Assembly (NCBI GenBank): GCA_032207245.1
Contig: CM063501.1
Location: 57,040,893 to 57,104,892 of the forward strand
Origin: Pardosa pseudoannulata
Taxonomy: Eukaryota > Arthropoda > Arachnida > Araneae > Lycosidae
Reading direction: 5' to 3'
Length of the DNA stretch: 64,000 nt
Positions 1 to 12,600 of the stretch are shown piece by piece (the first letter of the stretch is position 1; every line of letters starts with the position of its first letter). A program made the position numbers and the translations under genes. The notes beneath the pieces were generated by a model. That model was not told the origin of the DNA and made no database searches. It was given only the letters and a program-made list of their open reading frames with translations.

Positions 1-357
1 AAAAGAATTGTTTCTGAAAAGTATGGTCTATACAATAAACATGTCTTGGTACTGTACAATCTTTACAAGAAAAAGTACAAAAAATAGCAACATCTCATGC
101 TACAACGTTCAGTAACGATGCACTAGACAAGATAACAGCTTGTGAATCTAACAGCTAACATAAAACCACTGGATATAAGACTTGCGTCAAATGATCTGCC
201 CTATTTTTCATTAAGGACATTTTTGTTAATATTTTTCATAAATTTTATTCTGTTTGTTAAATAATAGTTTCTTAAGTTTTTATGAATGGAGTTTAATTGA
301 ATTCCATTGCAACAGCAGTCTATAAATAAAATTTGCTACCTTAGATTTAACGGAGTT

Positions 358-470
358 TTACCACTATTAGCATGGATGCTCTTAGGCGTTAGGAATCGGC
401 TTTAAGAAGTAGGTCCCGGTCTCATTAGCCCGTGTGTAGCAAAAACAGTAGACCGTAGTACTCAAATAAA
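358..470 (+). mobile_element. tRNA-derived SINE, body fragment
   Basis: The segment carries the conserved body of the window's commonest SINE: a GGAATCGGCTTTAAG-like block, then GGTCTCATTAGCCC, a GTGTAGCAAAA block and CAGTAGACCGTAG near the 3' end. The tRNA-like head is not recognisable here. An A-rich sequence follows, then an ATCT/AT microsatellite. Confidence 0.7.
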
Positions 471-528
471 AAAAAAGACATGAATATACAAATAAGATAA
501 AAATATATAAATTAATTAAAAATTAAAT

Positions 529-551
529 ATATCTATCTATCTATCTATCTA

Positions 552-624
<73 letters not shown>
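529..624. repeat. (ATCT)n then (AT)n microsatellite
   Basis: About six ATCT units pass directly into roughly 35 AT dinucleotides, just downstream of the SINE body and its A-rich tail. Confidence 0.97.
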
Positions 625-629
<5 letters not shown>

Positions 630-1345
630 TGAATCTGGGTATTCATTTTAAATTTCGACTTTCAAATTATTAAATCTCAATTCAAGTTTTGAAAAGCCAA
701 ATTTTTCATGAAAATTCTCCGTACAGGCGTAAAAATACTTCCTAAAAGTTGACTATTGAATCTATTCACAAAATATTCCCTAAAGACGTTCGACAGATAC
801 TTTTAAGTAATAATAATAGAAAAATAAAAGAAAAATGTTAAAATTAGCTCACAAAAAAAACATTTTAAAAATCAACAAAACATTTCAGAAAAGTTATAAA
901 AAATAAAAAAAATTATGATTTAAAAATATTTTTAATGTGATTATTTATTTTTAGTTATAATTATTTTATTATAATTATATTATTACCATTATTATATTTC
1001 ATTTAAAATTACTTTTAGTTGTTTAGTTATTTTTGTTTTATGTGTATTCAAAGTTTCATAAATTTAAGTTAATTATTTTCACAAACGCAATCTAACGTCA
1101 GTGTTCTCTTAAAATTAAATAGAAATGTTCAAATTGGGGTTCAATAAAAAAAGATAAAACTTTAAGTGCGTCCCGTACTGAAAAAGTTTGGAAACCTTTT
1201 CATGGACACTTTAAAAGAATTAATTTAGTGTGATCATTAAAAGTAATTTAGAAAATGCCCTTATATATTTATCCGTATTTTTAGTGATGTTATCCATGAT
1301 TATCCATGTATTTTGTTTTATACGTTGTAAATTGTATTGTAAAAA
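625..1345. other. AT-rich sequence without a gene
   Basis: I saw no open frame of note and no recognisable element. The stretch is rich in A/T homopolymer runs and ATTATT-type simple sequence. Confidence 0.6.
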
Positions 1346-1439
1346 TTAACACGTTGTGTGCGGGTACATTTCGCAGCGGAATTGTACAGGGAGCGGGCGT
1401 TTTGCTCGTAAATTTAGCTATTCAGTTAAACCTCAATCG

Positions 1440-1490
1440 CCGGTCTCATTAGACCATGTGTAGCAAAACAGTAGACCGTAGTACTCAAAT
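1440..1490 (+). mobile_element. SINE 3' fragment
   Basis: The block GGTCTCATTAGACCATGTG, followed by AGCAAAACAGTAGACCGTAG, is the 3' portion of the same SINE family as at 358-470. It is embedded in the piggyBac-like copy. Confidence 0.65.
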
Positions 1491-1557
1491 AAATAAATAT
1501 ATAAATATATAAATAAATTAAAAATAAATAAATTAATTAAAAATTTTAAAAAACAAA

Positions 1558-1796
1558 TATATATATATATATAATATATATATATATACATATATATTAT
1601 ATATATAGTTATATATAAGCTATATATATAAACTATACATATATATACATATACATTATATATGTTTTATAATATATATATATATACTATTCTTACATAT
1701 ATATCTCATATATTTAATATATATATATATACACATATACATTATATATACATATATACAAAAATATATATTTTATAAAATATATACAATATATAT
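1558..1796. repeat. Imperfect TATA/ATATAC microsatellite
   Basis: About 240 bp of TA dinucleotides interrupted by ACATATA and TATATTATA variants. Short reverse-strand open frames across it (rich in I/Y) are artefacts of the repeat. Confidence 0.9.
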
Positions 1797-2130
1797 TGAA
1801 TTGTATACGAAGTCTAAATTTTCCAGAATCTATGTAGTACAAGAACATGCTTCGCTTTCCTGTAAATACTGTTTTTTTTTGTACCACAAACAAAACCATG
1901 TTTTACACTAACCCATACTAGTACGTGACCGGCTCAGTATAATGTCAGAAAACGTACTAGTACGTGTTCGCGCTCAAGTATCAATCGTCAGAAAACGTAC
2001 TAGTAATGTCCCGCTCTCAAGTATAATTTAGAAAACGTATAGTACGTGTCGCGCGCTCATTCAATCGTCAAAAACGTACAAGACGTTTGCAACAATTATG
2101 TTATAATAGTTATAAATACTAAATCATTTT

Positions 2131-3093
2131 GATATAGAGGAAATAAATTATATTTTCATTGGATTATATGTTCTACTTATAATTTATCAAGCACTGCATG
2201 TGTATAAATGCGCATAATGTTTTTAATTTAGTAAGACGATATAGAGGAAATAAATTATATTTTCATTGGATTATATGTTCTACCTATACTTTATCACGCA
2301 CTGCCTTTGTATGAATGCGCATAATGTTTTTAATTTAGTAAGACGATATAGAGGAAATAAATTATATTTTCATTGGATTATATGTTCTACCTATACTTTA
2401 TCACGCACTGCCTTTGTATGAATGCGCATAATGTTTTTAATTTAGTAAGACGATATAGAGGAAATAAATTATATTTTCATTGGATTATATGTTCTACCTA
2501 TACTTTATCACGCACTGCCTTTGTATGAATGAGCATAATGTTTTTAATTTAGTAAGACGATATAGAGGAAATAAATTATATTTTCATTGGATTATATGTT
2601 CTACCTATACTTTATCACGCACTGCATTTGTATGAATGAGCATAATGTTTTTAATTTAGTAAGACGATATAGAGGAAATAAATTATATTTTCATTGGATT
2701 ATATGCTCTACTTATACTTTATCACGCACTGCATATGTATGAATGCGCATAATGTTTTTAATTTAGTAAGACGATATAGAGGAAATAAATTATATTTTCA
2801 TTGGATTATATGTTCTACTTATACTTTATCATGCACTGCATATGTATGAATGGGCATAATGTTTTTAATTTAGTAAGACGATATAAAGGAAATAAATTAT
2901 ATTTTCATTGGATTATATGTTCTACTTATACTTTATTACGCACTGCATGTGTATGAATGTGCATAATGTTTTTAATTTAGTAAGACGATATAGAGGAAAT
3001 AAATTATATTTTCATTGGATTATATGTTCTACTTATACTTTATCACGCACTGCATGTGTATGAATGCGCATCATGTTTTTAATTTAGTAAGAC
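2131..3093. repeat. 107-bp tandem satellite, nine units
   Basis: Each unit begins GATATAGAGGAAATAAATTA and runs through TTTCATTGGATTATATG, a CGCACTGCAT-type block and GTTTTTAATTTAGTAAGAC. Unit starts are at 2131, 2238, 2345, 2452, 2559, 2666, 2773, 2880 and 2987, so the period is exactly 107 bp with no length variation. Units differ by a few substitutions only (for example CCTTTG, CATTTG, CATATG and CATGTG in the variable block). No coding potential is seen. Confidence 0.97.
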
Positions 3094-3444
3094 GCATTTT
3101 ATTAGTTAATCTAGAAAGCTTTCCATTCTCCTTTCATATTTTGCGGTCGCGTTTCTCCTGAAGCGACCTCACGTGTTGTCGGAGGATAAACACTCGGACT
3201 TACACAGACAAACAAATCTCTGCTGATTCATGCGCTTTTTATTGGCTTCTTTCAATTCCGTTTATAGCAGAAGGTGAACGGACGGAGAAAGCCGTGTATG
3301 CAGTACCGGTTTCATTCTGGCGAAGGTCGCCTCATTTGCTGCAGACTTTGGTACAAATGTGGTAGAGTCGCAGCTGGTTAAATCGAATAAGGGTGATGGA
3401 ATATAATTTAGAATTATCCAAAATCCGAATTATTTAATTTACTG
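3094..3444. other. GC-richer spacer without recognisable gene
   Basis: This stretch lies between the 107-bp array and the second piggyBac-like copy. It is richer in G and C than its surroundings but has no open frame or element I recognise. Confidence 0.5.
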
Positions 3445-4414
3445 AACATATTGTGTGCGGGTACATGTCGCAGCTAAATTGTACCGGGAGCGGGCGTTTT
3501 GCGCGTAAATTTAGCTATTGAGTTGAATCTCACTAGATCGAAAATTTTTTAATTTTTTAACCAACTTTCGTATTTTATATTGAAATGCATAAATAAATAT
3601 ATAAATAGACAAATAAACAAATATATATATATATATATATATACAAATATTTATATACAAAATATACAAAATATTTATATATATTATATATGTAATGAGA
3701 CGGACTTCTCGATGGGTGGTTGCAGTCATGGCCATAAAAATGATACCGTTTCAGCTAAAGACCTTTATTAAGATAACGTTGGAGGACGGGTTCCCACTTC
3801 ATCATAGGGACAGGACAAACTGAAGGGTCAGCTAGCATGAAGTTCTATGTACAAGACCCGTAACACCTGGGTCAACATCTGTGGGAAAATATCTCTAGAA
3901 AAATCTGCCTCCGACAGCGTGTATCTCCTTTTTATTTGGAAATTTCCTAAATTGTCCGCTAGGGCCATGTAGGATTATAATTGGTCAGGCCCCTTCTCTG
4001 AGGGCGTAAACTGTAGCCCCAGTGGTCAATTTAGGTTAGGGGTTAAAAAGGGGAATGCAAAATGACGCGGGAATATTTAACCCTTGATTTAAGTTTTGAA
4101 AACCCCTGGGAAGTTTCCTTACATATATAATATACAAATATACTTATATATAATATCATTTTAGCAAGGATAAATTAAAAGTTAATTTTAAATCTCAATT
4201 GATTTTTTTAATCAACCTTCCCGTTCTGTGGCTCCGCATCGACTGATGTAAAAACTAGTTTTTATTTATCTAAATTTTTCCAAAAACTATGTAGTAGACA
4301 AGAACATTCGGCTTCGTTTTCCTGTATATACCGTATATACCGTACTAGTACGTGACCCGCGTTCAAGTATCAATCGTCAGAAAATGTACCAGTACGTGTC
4401 CAGTATACAATGTG
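3445..4414. mobile_element. piggyBac-like element, copy 2
   Basis: The left arm (ATTGTGTGCGGGTACATG, then GGGAGCGGGCGTTTTGCG) matches copy 1 at 1350. The right arm has the shared CTATGTAGTA and GTACTAGTACGTG blocks and ends GTCCAGTATACAATGTG directly before TTAA (4415-4418). The reverse complement of that end, CACATTGTATACTGG, resembles the left end of copy 1, CACGTTGTGTGCGGG (11 of 15 identical), consistent with terminal inverted repeats next to a TTAA target. The left TTAA of this copy has decayed. A GC-rich block (about 3700-4120) inside it is absent from copy 1 and may be a secondary insertion. No transposase frame was recognised. Confidence 0.5.
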
Positions 4415-4418
4415 TTAA

Positions 4419-4690
4419 CCCTTTGGCTATCCACATATGAGAAAATAAGTATGTATCATACATTAGGTATAAAGATTAAAATCCCTTACGTCTAAATGAA
4501 TTATATAACTAAATTTTAGACGCACACCAAATTACTTTCCACCTAAAATATAGTTTATTATATATAACATATGATATACAAAAACATAAAAACTTTAGAT
4601 GTATATATTATACGTGATGCTTACAATATAGAAAGGGTTGAAAGTTCCCGGAAGATATAAACATATTACACTTACCGGTCTTTTAGAGAA
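4419..4690. other. AT-rich spacer, nothing recognised
   Basis: The sequence between the TTAA-flanked element and the first satellite unit has no open frame and no repeat I could match. Confidence 0.5.
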
Positions 4691-6076
4691 GAAAAACAAT
4701 ATAATTATTGTTATTATTACTCTTGTTATTGTTTTAAATTGCTGATAAACCAGTATTTTTATTTTCATTTACCACATTAACAGTAAATGCAAGAGTCAGT
4801 AAGTTTAAATACTCTGGTCCAAGTTAAATAAAATACCTGATGTATTGCATTAGATTTCAAAAGGAAGAAATGGTTTAGAAAACCAAACCCTTTGATTCCC
4901 TTCTAAGACATGAATAAATAACCAGATAAGAATTCCAAAATATCAACGTACATTAAGAAAACAAAATTAATATAAACTGAATAAAACTTCATAACATTTG
5001 TAGAAATATTAAAGTCACCGGTATTTTTTAGGGCACAGTTGGTATTATTAATATTAATATTATTATTATTATTAACAATAGAAGAAGGCCTTTAGCCATT
5101 CTTGGCAAAGTTCCTTAATGTTTTGGTGTTGTTTTTATGAAAAATCAAAAAATCTCCCAAAAAAATTATTAAAAATCTTCAAATGTAAGAAAAAATTTTT
5201 AAAATTTCTTAAAATTGGCCACACATCATAAATCGTACGTTTTCTGATATTTCTGTTTCGTTTTGACACGGCTCTCCGCTCCTTCTGTGAAGGAACATAT
5301 TATGCAATCTCTAATAGACAGTATTTTTGTTATCATTACTATTAAGTCTTTTTCTAGCCATGAAGGCGTGGCGCATCCAGTAGTGTGCTTTGCTATGACT
5401 CGCGAACCTGATGTTCATGGTTTTATTGCGTTGTCACGATTTCCAAATTCTCATATAATTTTTTAATTATTTACATTTTCTTTACTATTTTTCTTAAGCT
5501 TATTTCCACATTTTTAAATGTAATTTTTTATTTTTTAACGAACTTCTGAGTTTTAAATGCTAACTTTGTTTTCTTCACGAATTCTGTACGATGTCAATAG
5601 ACACAAAAATATGTGCTATCCAATTCTATATTTTTGTGTCTTGAACTCAAATTTCCTATTCTTCCCTTTTAGTTGTTTTATTTTTCTGCTCGTTGATTTT
5701 ATGCTTACTGTTAAATCTCTGGATTAGAGGAGGAAATATTATATTGCATATTATTATTATTATTATTATTTAAAATTACTGGTAAACCAGTATTCATATT
5801 TTCATTTAACAAATTAACAGTAAATGCAAAAGTCGGTAAATTTACATACTCTGCTCCAAGTTAAATAAAATACCTGATGTATTGCATTAGATTTCAAAAG
5901 GAAGAACTGGTTTAGAAAACCAAAACCTTTGATTCCCTACTACGGCATGGAATAAACAACCAGTTAAGCTCTCCAAAATATCAACATACGTTAAGGAAAC
6001 AAAATTAATATAACTGAATAAAACTTAAGATTTGTAAAAATATTAAACTCTCCGGTATTTTTGAGGAGAAAGTGGA

Positions 6077-6116
<40 letters not shown>

Positions 6117-6426
6117 TAAAATTACTGGTAAACCAGTATTCATATTTTCATTTACCGAATTAACAGTAAATGCAAGAGTCGGTAAATTTACATACTCTGG
6201 TCCCAGTTAAATAAAATACCTGATGTATTGCATTAGATTTCAAAAGGAAGAACTGGTTTAGAAAACCAAACCCTTTGATTCCCTACTGCGAAATGAAAAA
6301 AATAACCAGATAAGCACTCCAAAATAGCAACATACATTAAGAAAATAAAAATAATATAACTCAATAAAATTCCATAACATTTATAAAAATTTTAAACTCG
6401 CCGGTATTTTTGAGGTGAAAGCCGGT

Positions 6427-6457
<31 letters not shown>

Positions 6458-6770
6458 TTTTAAATTTTTGGTAAACCAGTACTCATATTTTCATTTACCG
6501 AATTAACAGTAAATGCAAGAGTCGGTAAATTTTTATACTCTGGTCGCAGTAAAATAAAATACCTGATGTATTGCATTAGATTTCAAAAGGAAGAACTGAT
6601 TTAGAAAACCAAACCCTTTGATTCCCTACTGCGAAATGAAAAAAAATAACCAGATAAGCACTCCAAAATAGCAACATACATTAAGGAAATAAAAATAATA
6701 TAACTCAATAAAATTCCATAACATTTATAAAAATATTAAACTCGCCGGTATTTTTGAGGTGAAAGTCGGT

Positions 6771-6807
<37 letters not shown>

Positions 6808-7140
6808 TTTTAAATTTTTGGTAAACCAGTACTCATATTTTCATTTACCGAATTAACAGTAAATGCAAGAGTCGGTAAATTTTTATACTCTGGTCGCAGT
6901 TAAATAAAATACCTGATGTATTGCATTAGATTTCAAAAGGAAGAACTGGTTTAGAAAACCAAACCCTTTGATTCCCTACTGCGAAATGAAAAAAATAACC
7001 AGATAAGCACTCCAAAATAGCAACATACATTAAGAAAATAAAAATAATATAACTCAATAAAATTCCATAACATTTATAAAAATTTTAAACTCGCCGGTAT
7101 TTTTGAGGTGAAAGCCGGTATTAATAATAATAATAATAAC

Positions 7141-7183
<43 letters not shown>

Positions 7184-7826
7184 TTTTAAATTTTTGGTAA
7201 ACCAGTATTCATGTTTTCATTTACCGAATTAACAGTAAATACAAGAGTCGGTAAATTTACATACTCTGGTCCCAGTTAAATAAAATACCTGATGTATTGC
7301 ATTAGATTTCAAAAGGAAGAACTGTTTAGAAAACCAAACTCTTTAATACCCTGCTACGCCATGGAATAAATAATTAGATAAGAATTCCAAAATATCAACG
7401 TACATTAAGGAAACAAAATTAATATAACTGAGTAAAACTAGATAAGATTTGTAGAAATATTAAACTCACCGGTGTATTTGAGGAGAAAGTCGGTATTACT
7501 ATTATTATTATTATTATTATTTTAATATACTAGTAAACCAGTATTTTTATTTCATTTACCAAATTACCGGTAAATGAAAGACTCGGTAAATTTTTATACT
7601 CAGGTCCCATTTAAATAAAATACTTGATGTCTTACATTAGATTATAAAAGAAAGAATTGGTTTAGAAAACCAAACCCTTTGATTCCCTACTACAACATTG
7701 AATAAATAACTACATAAACACTCTATATATCAACATATATTAAGAAAAAAAATAATATAACTGAATAAAACTTCTTAAGATTTGTAAAAATATTAAACTC
7801 TCCGGTATTTTTGAGGAGAAAGTGGA

Positions 7827-7869
<43 letters not shown>

Positions 7870-8175
7870 TAAAATTACTGGTAAACCAGTATTCATATTT
7901 TCATTTACCGAATTAACAGTAAATGCAAGAGTCGGTAAATTTACATACTCTGGTCCCAGTTAAATAAAATACCTGATGTATTGCATTAGATTTCAAAAGG
8001 AAGAACTGGTTTAGAAAACCAAACTCTTTAATACCCTGCTACGCCATGGAATAAATAACCAGATAAGCACTCCAAAATATCAACGTACATTAAGGAAAAA
8101 ATTAATATAACTGAATAAAACTACATAAGATTTGTAAAAATATTAAATTCGCCTGTATTTTTTAGGAGAAAGTCG

Positions 8176-8216
<41 letters not shown>

Positions 8217-8526
8217 TTAAATTACTAGTAAACCAGTATTCATATTTTCATTTACCGATTTAACAGTAAATGTAAGATTCGATAAATTTTTATACTCTGG
8301 TCAGAGTTAAATAAAATACCTGATGTATTGCATTAGATTTCAAAAGGAAGAACTGGTTTAGAAAACCAAACCCTTTGATTCCCTACTTTGACATGGAAAA
8401 AATAACCAGATAAGCACTCCAAAATAGCAACATACATTAAGGAAATAAAATTAATATAACTCAATAAACTTCCATAACATTTGTAAAAATATTAAACTAT
8501 CCGGTATTTTTGAGGTGAAAGTCGGT

Positions 8527-8560
<34 letters not shown>

Positions 8561-8872
8561 TTTTAAATTTTTGGTAAACCAGTATTCATATTTTCATTTA
8601 CCGAATTAACAGTAAATGCAAGAGTCGGTAAATTTACATACTCTGGTCCCAGTTAAATAAAATACCTGATGTATTGCATTAGATTTCAAAAGGAAGAACT
8701 GGTTTAGAAAACCAAACCCTTTAATTCCCTACTTTGACATGAAAAAAATAACCAGATAAGCACTCCAAAATAGCAACATACATTAAGGAAATAAAAATAA
8801 TATAACTCAATAAAATTCCATAACATTTGTAAAAATATTAAACTATCCGGTATTTTTGAGGTGAAAGTCGGT

Positions 8873-8930
<58 letters not shown>

Positions 8931-9175
8931 TTTTAAATTTTTGTTAAACCAGCATTCATATTTTCATTTACCGAATTAACAGTAAATGCAAGAGTCGATA
9001 AATTTTTATACTTTGGTCGCACTTAAATAAAATACCTCATGTATTGCATTAGATTTCAAAAGGAAGAACTGGTTTAGAAAACCAAACCCTTTGATTCCCT
9101 GCTACGACATGGAATAAATAACCAGATAAGCACTCCAAAATATCGACAGAAAATAAAGAAACAAAATTAATATAC
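4690..9175. repeat. ~347-bp tandem satellite with internal trinucleotide microsatellites
   Basis: About eleven units share a core that includes GGTAAACCAGTATTCATA, TTTACCGAATTAACAGTAAA, CCTGATGTATTGCATTAG and GGTTTAGAAAACCAAA. The GTAAACCAGT landmark recurs near 4747 (as ATAAACCAGT), 5781, 6126, 6470, 6822, 7197, 7534, 7881, 8226, 8573 and 8943 (the last as GTTAAACCAG). Spacing is mostly 337-375 bp. Much of the length variation comes from a trinucleotide microsatellite at each unit junction, read as ATT in some units and AAT/TAA in others. A foreign or diverged stretch interrupts the first two units at 5060-5755. No protein-coding function is apparent. Confidence 0.95.
5060..5755. other. Interruption in the 347-bp array
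   Basis: About 700 bp that does not match the satellite separates its first unit from the rest. It starts in an ATT microsatellite, followed by GAAGAAGGCCTTTAGCCA, a motif close to one inside the insertion at 11475 in the next array. A 67-codon plus-strand open frame (5263-5466) has no recognisable domain and I regard it as chance. Confidence 0.6.
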
Positions 9176-9660
9176 CCGGATAAAACTCCCCGGGTGCTTG
9201 GAAACGCTACGCGATAAATACGAGGGGTGTATAAGTTTGAGAAAGAGAGAAAGTAAAAAAAAAGGGCCTTCCAAAACGTTAGTTCGGGAGAGAAGTATAG
9301 GAAAGTGTAATATAATAAAGGCGGAGTGAGGATCAAAGTTGATTTTCCCCCTTTCCGGCCGAAAAGAACCCAATGTTCTGTTTTAACAAAATTTGCTTGC
9401 GGCTCAGTAGGATGGGCGGGAAGTTTTTTTTTATTTTTTTTAATCGAATCTCCCTTTTATAAAAACGGAGGATGAAATCATTCCAGTACGAGGAAAGGAG
9501 GAAGCCACGGGCATAGAATAAACTGATTAATAAAGCAATCTGTCAATACTCGCATGTGATAAATTTCAAAAGAAGAGGCAGCGCACAGGGAAATAAATGG
9601 TTGTAAAATACTTTTTTGATTAAAAAAATTACCGTCGTTTTTTTTTTTTAATTTTTTTCC
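9176..9660. other. Spacer between two satellite arrays
   Basis: A GC-richer, purine-rich stretch lies between the ~347-bp and ~250-bp arrays. Overlapping short reverse-strand frames here have no recognisable features. Confidence 0.5.
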
Positions 9661-12600
9661 CATCAGCGACTTATTAGAGCAGAACTAGTTTCAGAGATCC
9701 TCATACAAAAGTCGATTTTTTGAGTTTTTATATTTATTTTTATATTTTTTTAAACCATCTTAGAGCTTTTCAAGAACTCGAGACATCATTCTAGAAATTC
9801 AAAAATGGTTTTACTAATGTTTCATTACCTAGGATTTGCCTTTTTAATTAATGTCCGATCAAATGTGTTTCAAATGTTTTATGATTAATTAAAAGTAGCT
9901 ATGTCACAGTTTTAATACTATTAGACTTAATAGAGAAGAACTACTTTTAGTGACCATCATACAAAAGTCGATTTTTTGAGTTTTTATATTTTTTTTAAAC
10001 CTTCTAAGAGCTTTTCAAGAACTCGAGACATCATTCTAGAAATTCAAAAATGGTTTTACTAATGTTTTATTACCGAGGATTTGCCTTTTTAATTAATGTC
10101 CGATCAAATGTGTTTCAAATGTTTTATGATTAATTAAAAGTAGCTATGTCACAGTTTTAATACTATTAGACTTAATAGAGAAGAACTACTTTTAGTGACC
10201 ATCATACGAAAGTCGATTTTTTCAGTTTTATATTTATTTTTATATAATTAAAACCTTTTAAGAGCTTTTCAAGAACTCGAGACATCATTCTAGAAACTTC
10301 AAAAATGGTTTTACTAATGTTTTATTACCGAGAATTTGCCTTTTTAATTAATGTCTGATCAAATGTATTTCAAATGTTTTATGATTAATTAAAAGTAACT
10401 ATGTCACAGTTATAATATTATTAGACTTATTAGAGTAGAAATAGTTTTAGTGATCTTTATATAAAAGTCGATTTCTTCAGTTTTTATATTTATTTTCATA
10501 TTTTTTTAAACCATCTTAGAGCTTTTCAAGAACTTGAGACATAATTCTAGAAACTTCAAAAATTGTTTTACTAATGTTTTATTACCGAGAATTTGCCTTT
10601 TTAATTAATGTCTGATCAAATGTATTTCAAATGTTTTATGATTAATTAAAAGTAACTATGTCACAGTTTTAATACTATTAGACTTATTAGAACAGAACTA
10701 GTTTTAGTGATCATCATACAAAAGTCGATCTCTTCAGTTTTTATATTTATTTTTATACATTTTAAACCTTATAAGAGCTTTTCAAGAACTTCAGACATCA
10801 TTCTAAAGACTTCCAAAATGGTTTTACTAATATTTCAATACCTAGGATTTGGTTTTTTAATTAATATTTGATCAAATGTATTTCAAATGTTTTATGATTA
10901 ATTAAAAATTACTTTGTCACATTTTTAATACTATTAGACTTATTAGAGCTGAACTAGTTTTAGAGATCCTCATACAAAAGTCGATTTTTTGAGTTTTTAT
11001 ATTTATTTTTATATTTTTTTTAAACCTTCTAAGAGCTTTTCAAGAACTCGAGACATCATTCTAGAAATTCAAAAATGGTTTTACTAATGTTTCATTACCG
11101 AGGATTTGCCTTTTTAATTAATGTCTGATCAAATGTATTTCAAATGTTTTATGATTAATTAAAAATAAGTTTGTCACATTTTAATACTATTAGCCATATT
11201 AAAGCTGAACTAGTTTTAGAGATCATCATACAAAAGTCGAGTTTTGAATTTTTAGATTTATTTTCATATTTTTTTAAACCTTCTTAGAACGTTTCAAGAA
11301 CTCGAGACATAATTCTAGAAACTTCAAAAATGGTTTTACTAATGTTTCATTACCGAGGATTTGCCTTTTATATTAATGTCCGATCAAATGCATTTCAAAT
11401 GTTTTACGATTAATCTTTATACAAAAGTCGATTTCTTCAGTTTTTATATATATTTTTATATATTTTAAACCTTATAAAGCATTCATCTTAAGGACTGGAC
11501 ACTCTTCATTAATTTAATAGCCTTACAACAGGGGATAAGGCCTTTGGCCAAGGGATCCCAATCAACCCTTCAACTATAAAGCTTTTCAAGAACTTGAGAC
11601 ATCATTCCAAACACTTCCAAAATGGTTTTACTAATGTTTCATTACCTAGGATTTGGCTTTTTAATTAACGTCTGATGAAATATATTCCAAATGTTTTATG
11701 ATCAATTAAAAATTACTTTGTCACATTTTTAATACTATTAGACTTATTAGAACAGAACTAGTTTTAGTGATCATCATACAAAAGTCGATTTGATTTTTTA
11801 TATTTATTTTCATATTTTTTTAAACCATCTTAGAGCTTTTCAAGAACTTGAGACATAATTCTAGAAACTTCAAAAATTGTTTTACTAATGTTTTATTACC
11901 GAGAATTTGCCTTTTTAATTAATGTCTGATCAAATGTATTTCAAATGTTTTATGATTAATTAAAAGTAACTATGTCACAGTTTTAATACTATTAGACTTA
12001 TTAGAACAGAACTAGTTTTAGTGATCATCATACAAAAGTCGATCTCTTCAGTTTTTATATTTATTTTTATACATTTTAAACCTTATAAGAGCTTTTCAAG
12101 AACTTCAGACATCATTCTAAAGACTTCCAAAATGGTTTTACTAATATTTCAATACCTAGGATTTGGTTTTTTAATTAATGTCTGATCAAATGTATTTCAA
12201 ATTTTTATGATTAATTAAAAAAACTTTATCACATTTTTAATGCTATTAGACTTATTAGAGCAGAACTAGTTTTAGGGATCATCATACAAAAGTCGATTTT
12301 TTGAGTTTTTATATTTATTTTTATATTTTTTTAAACCTTCTAAGAGCTTTTCAAGAACTCGAGACATTATTCTAGAAATTCAAAAATGGTTTTACTAATG
12401 TTTCATTACCGAGGATTTGCCTTTTTAATTAATGTGTGATCAAATGTATTTCAAATGTTTTATGATTAATTAAAAATATTTTATCACATTTTTAATACTA
12501 TTAGACTTATTAGAGCAGAACTAGTTTTAGAGATCATCATACAAAAATCGATTTCTTCAGTTTTTATATTTATTTTTATATATTTTAAACCTTTTAAGAG

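Larger units (their letters stand above)
1350..2090. mobile_element. piggyBac-like element, partial copy 1
   Basis: The left end follows a TTAA and reads CACGTTGTGTGCGGGTACAT, then GGGAGCGGGCGTTTTG. The same block recurs at 3445-3535. An AT microsatellite (1558-1796) follows, then an arm with CTATGTAGTA-CAAGAACAT that recurs at 4285. The final part (1913-2085) is a decayed tandem of about four ~43-bp units around the palindrome ACGTACTAGTACGT. No right terminus with TTAA is visible; the copy fades out just before the 107-bp satellite. A short SINE piece sits inside at 1440-1490. Assignment to piggyBac rests on the TTAA site and on the better-preserved right end of the second copy. Confidence 0.45.

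Noticed and set aside
5263..5466. 67-codon plus-strand frame within the satellite interruption
   Set aside because: No domain, no relatives within the window, and length within chance expectation.
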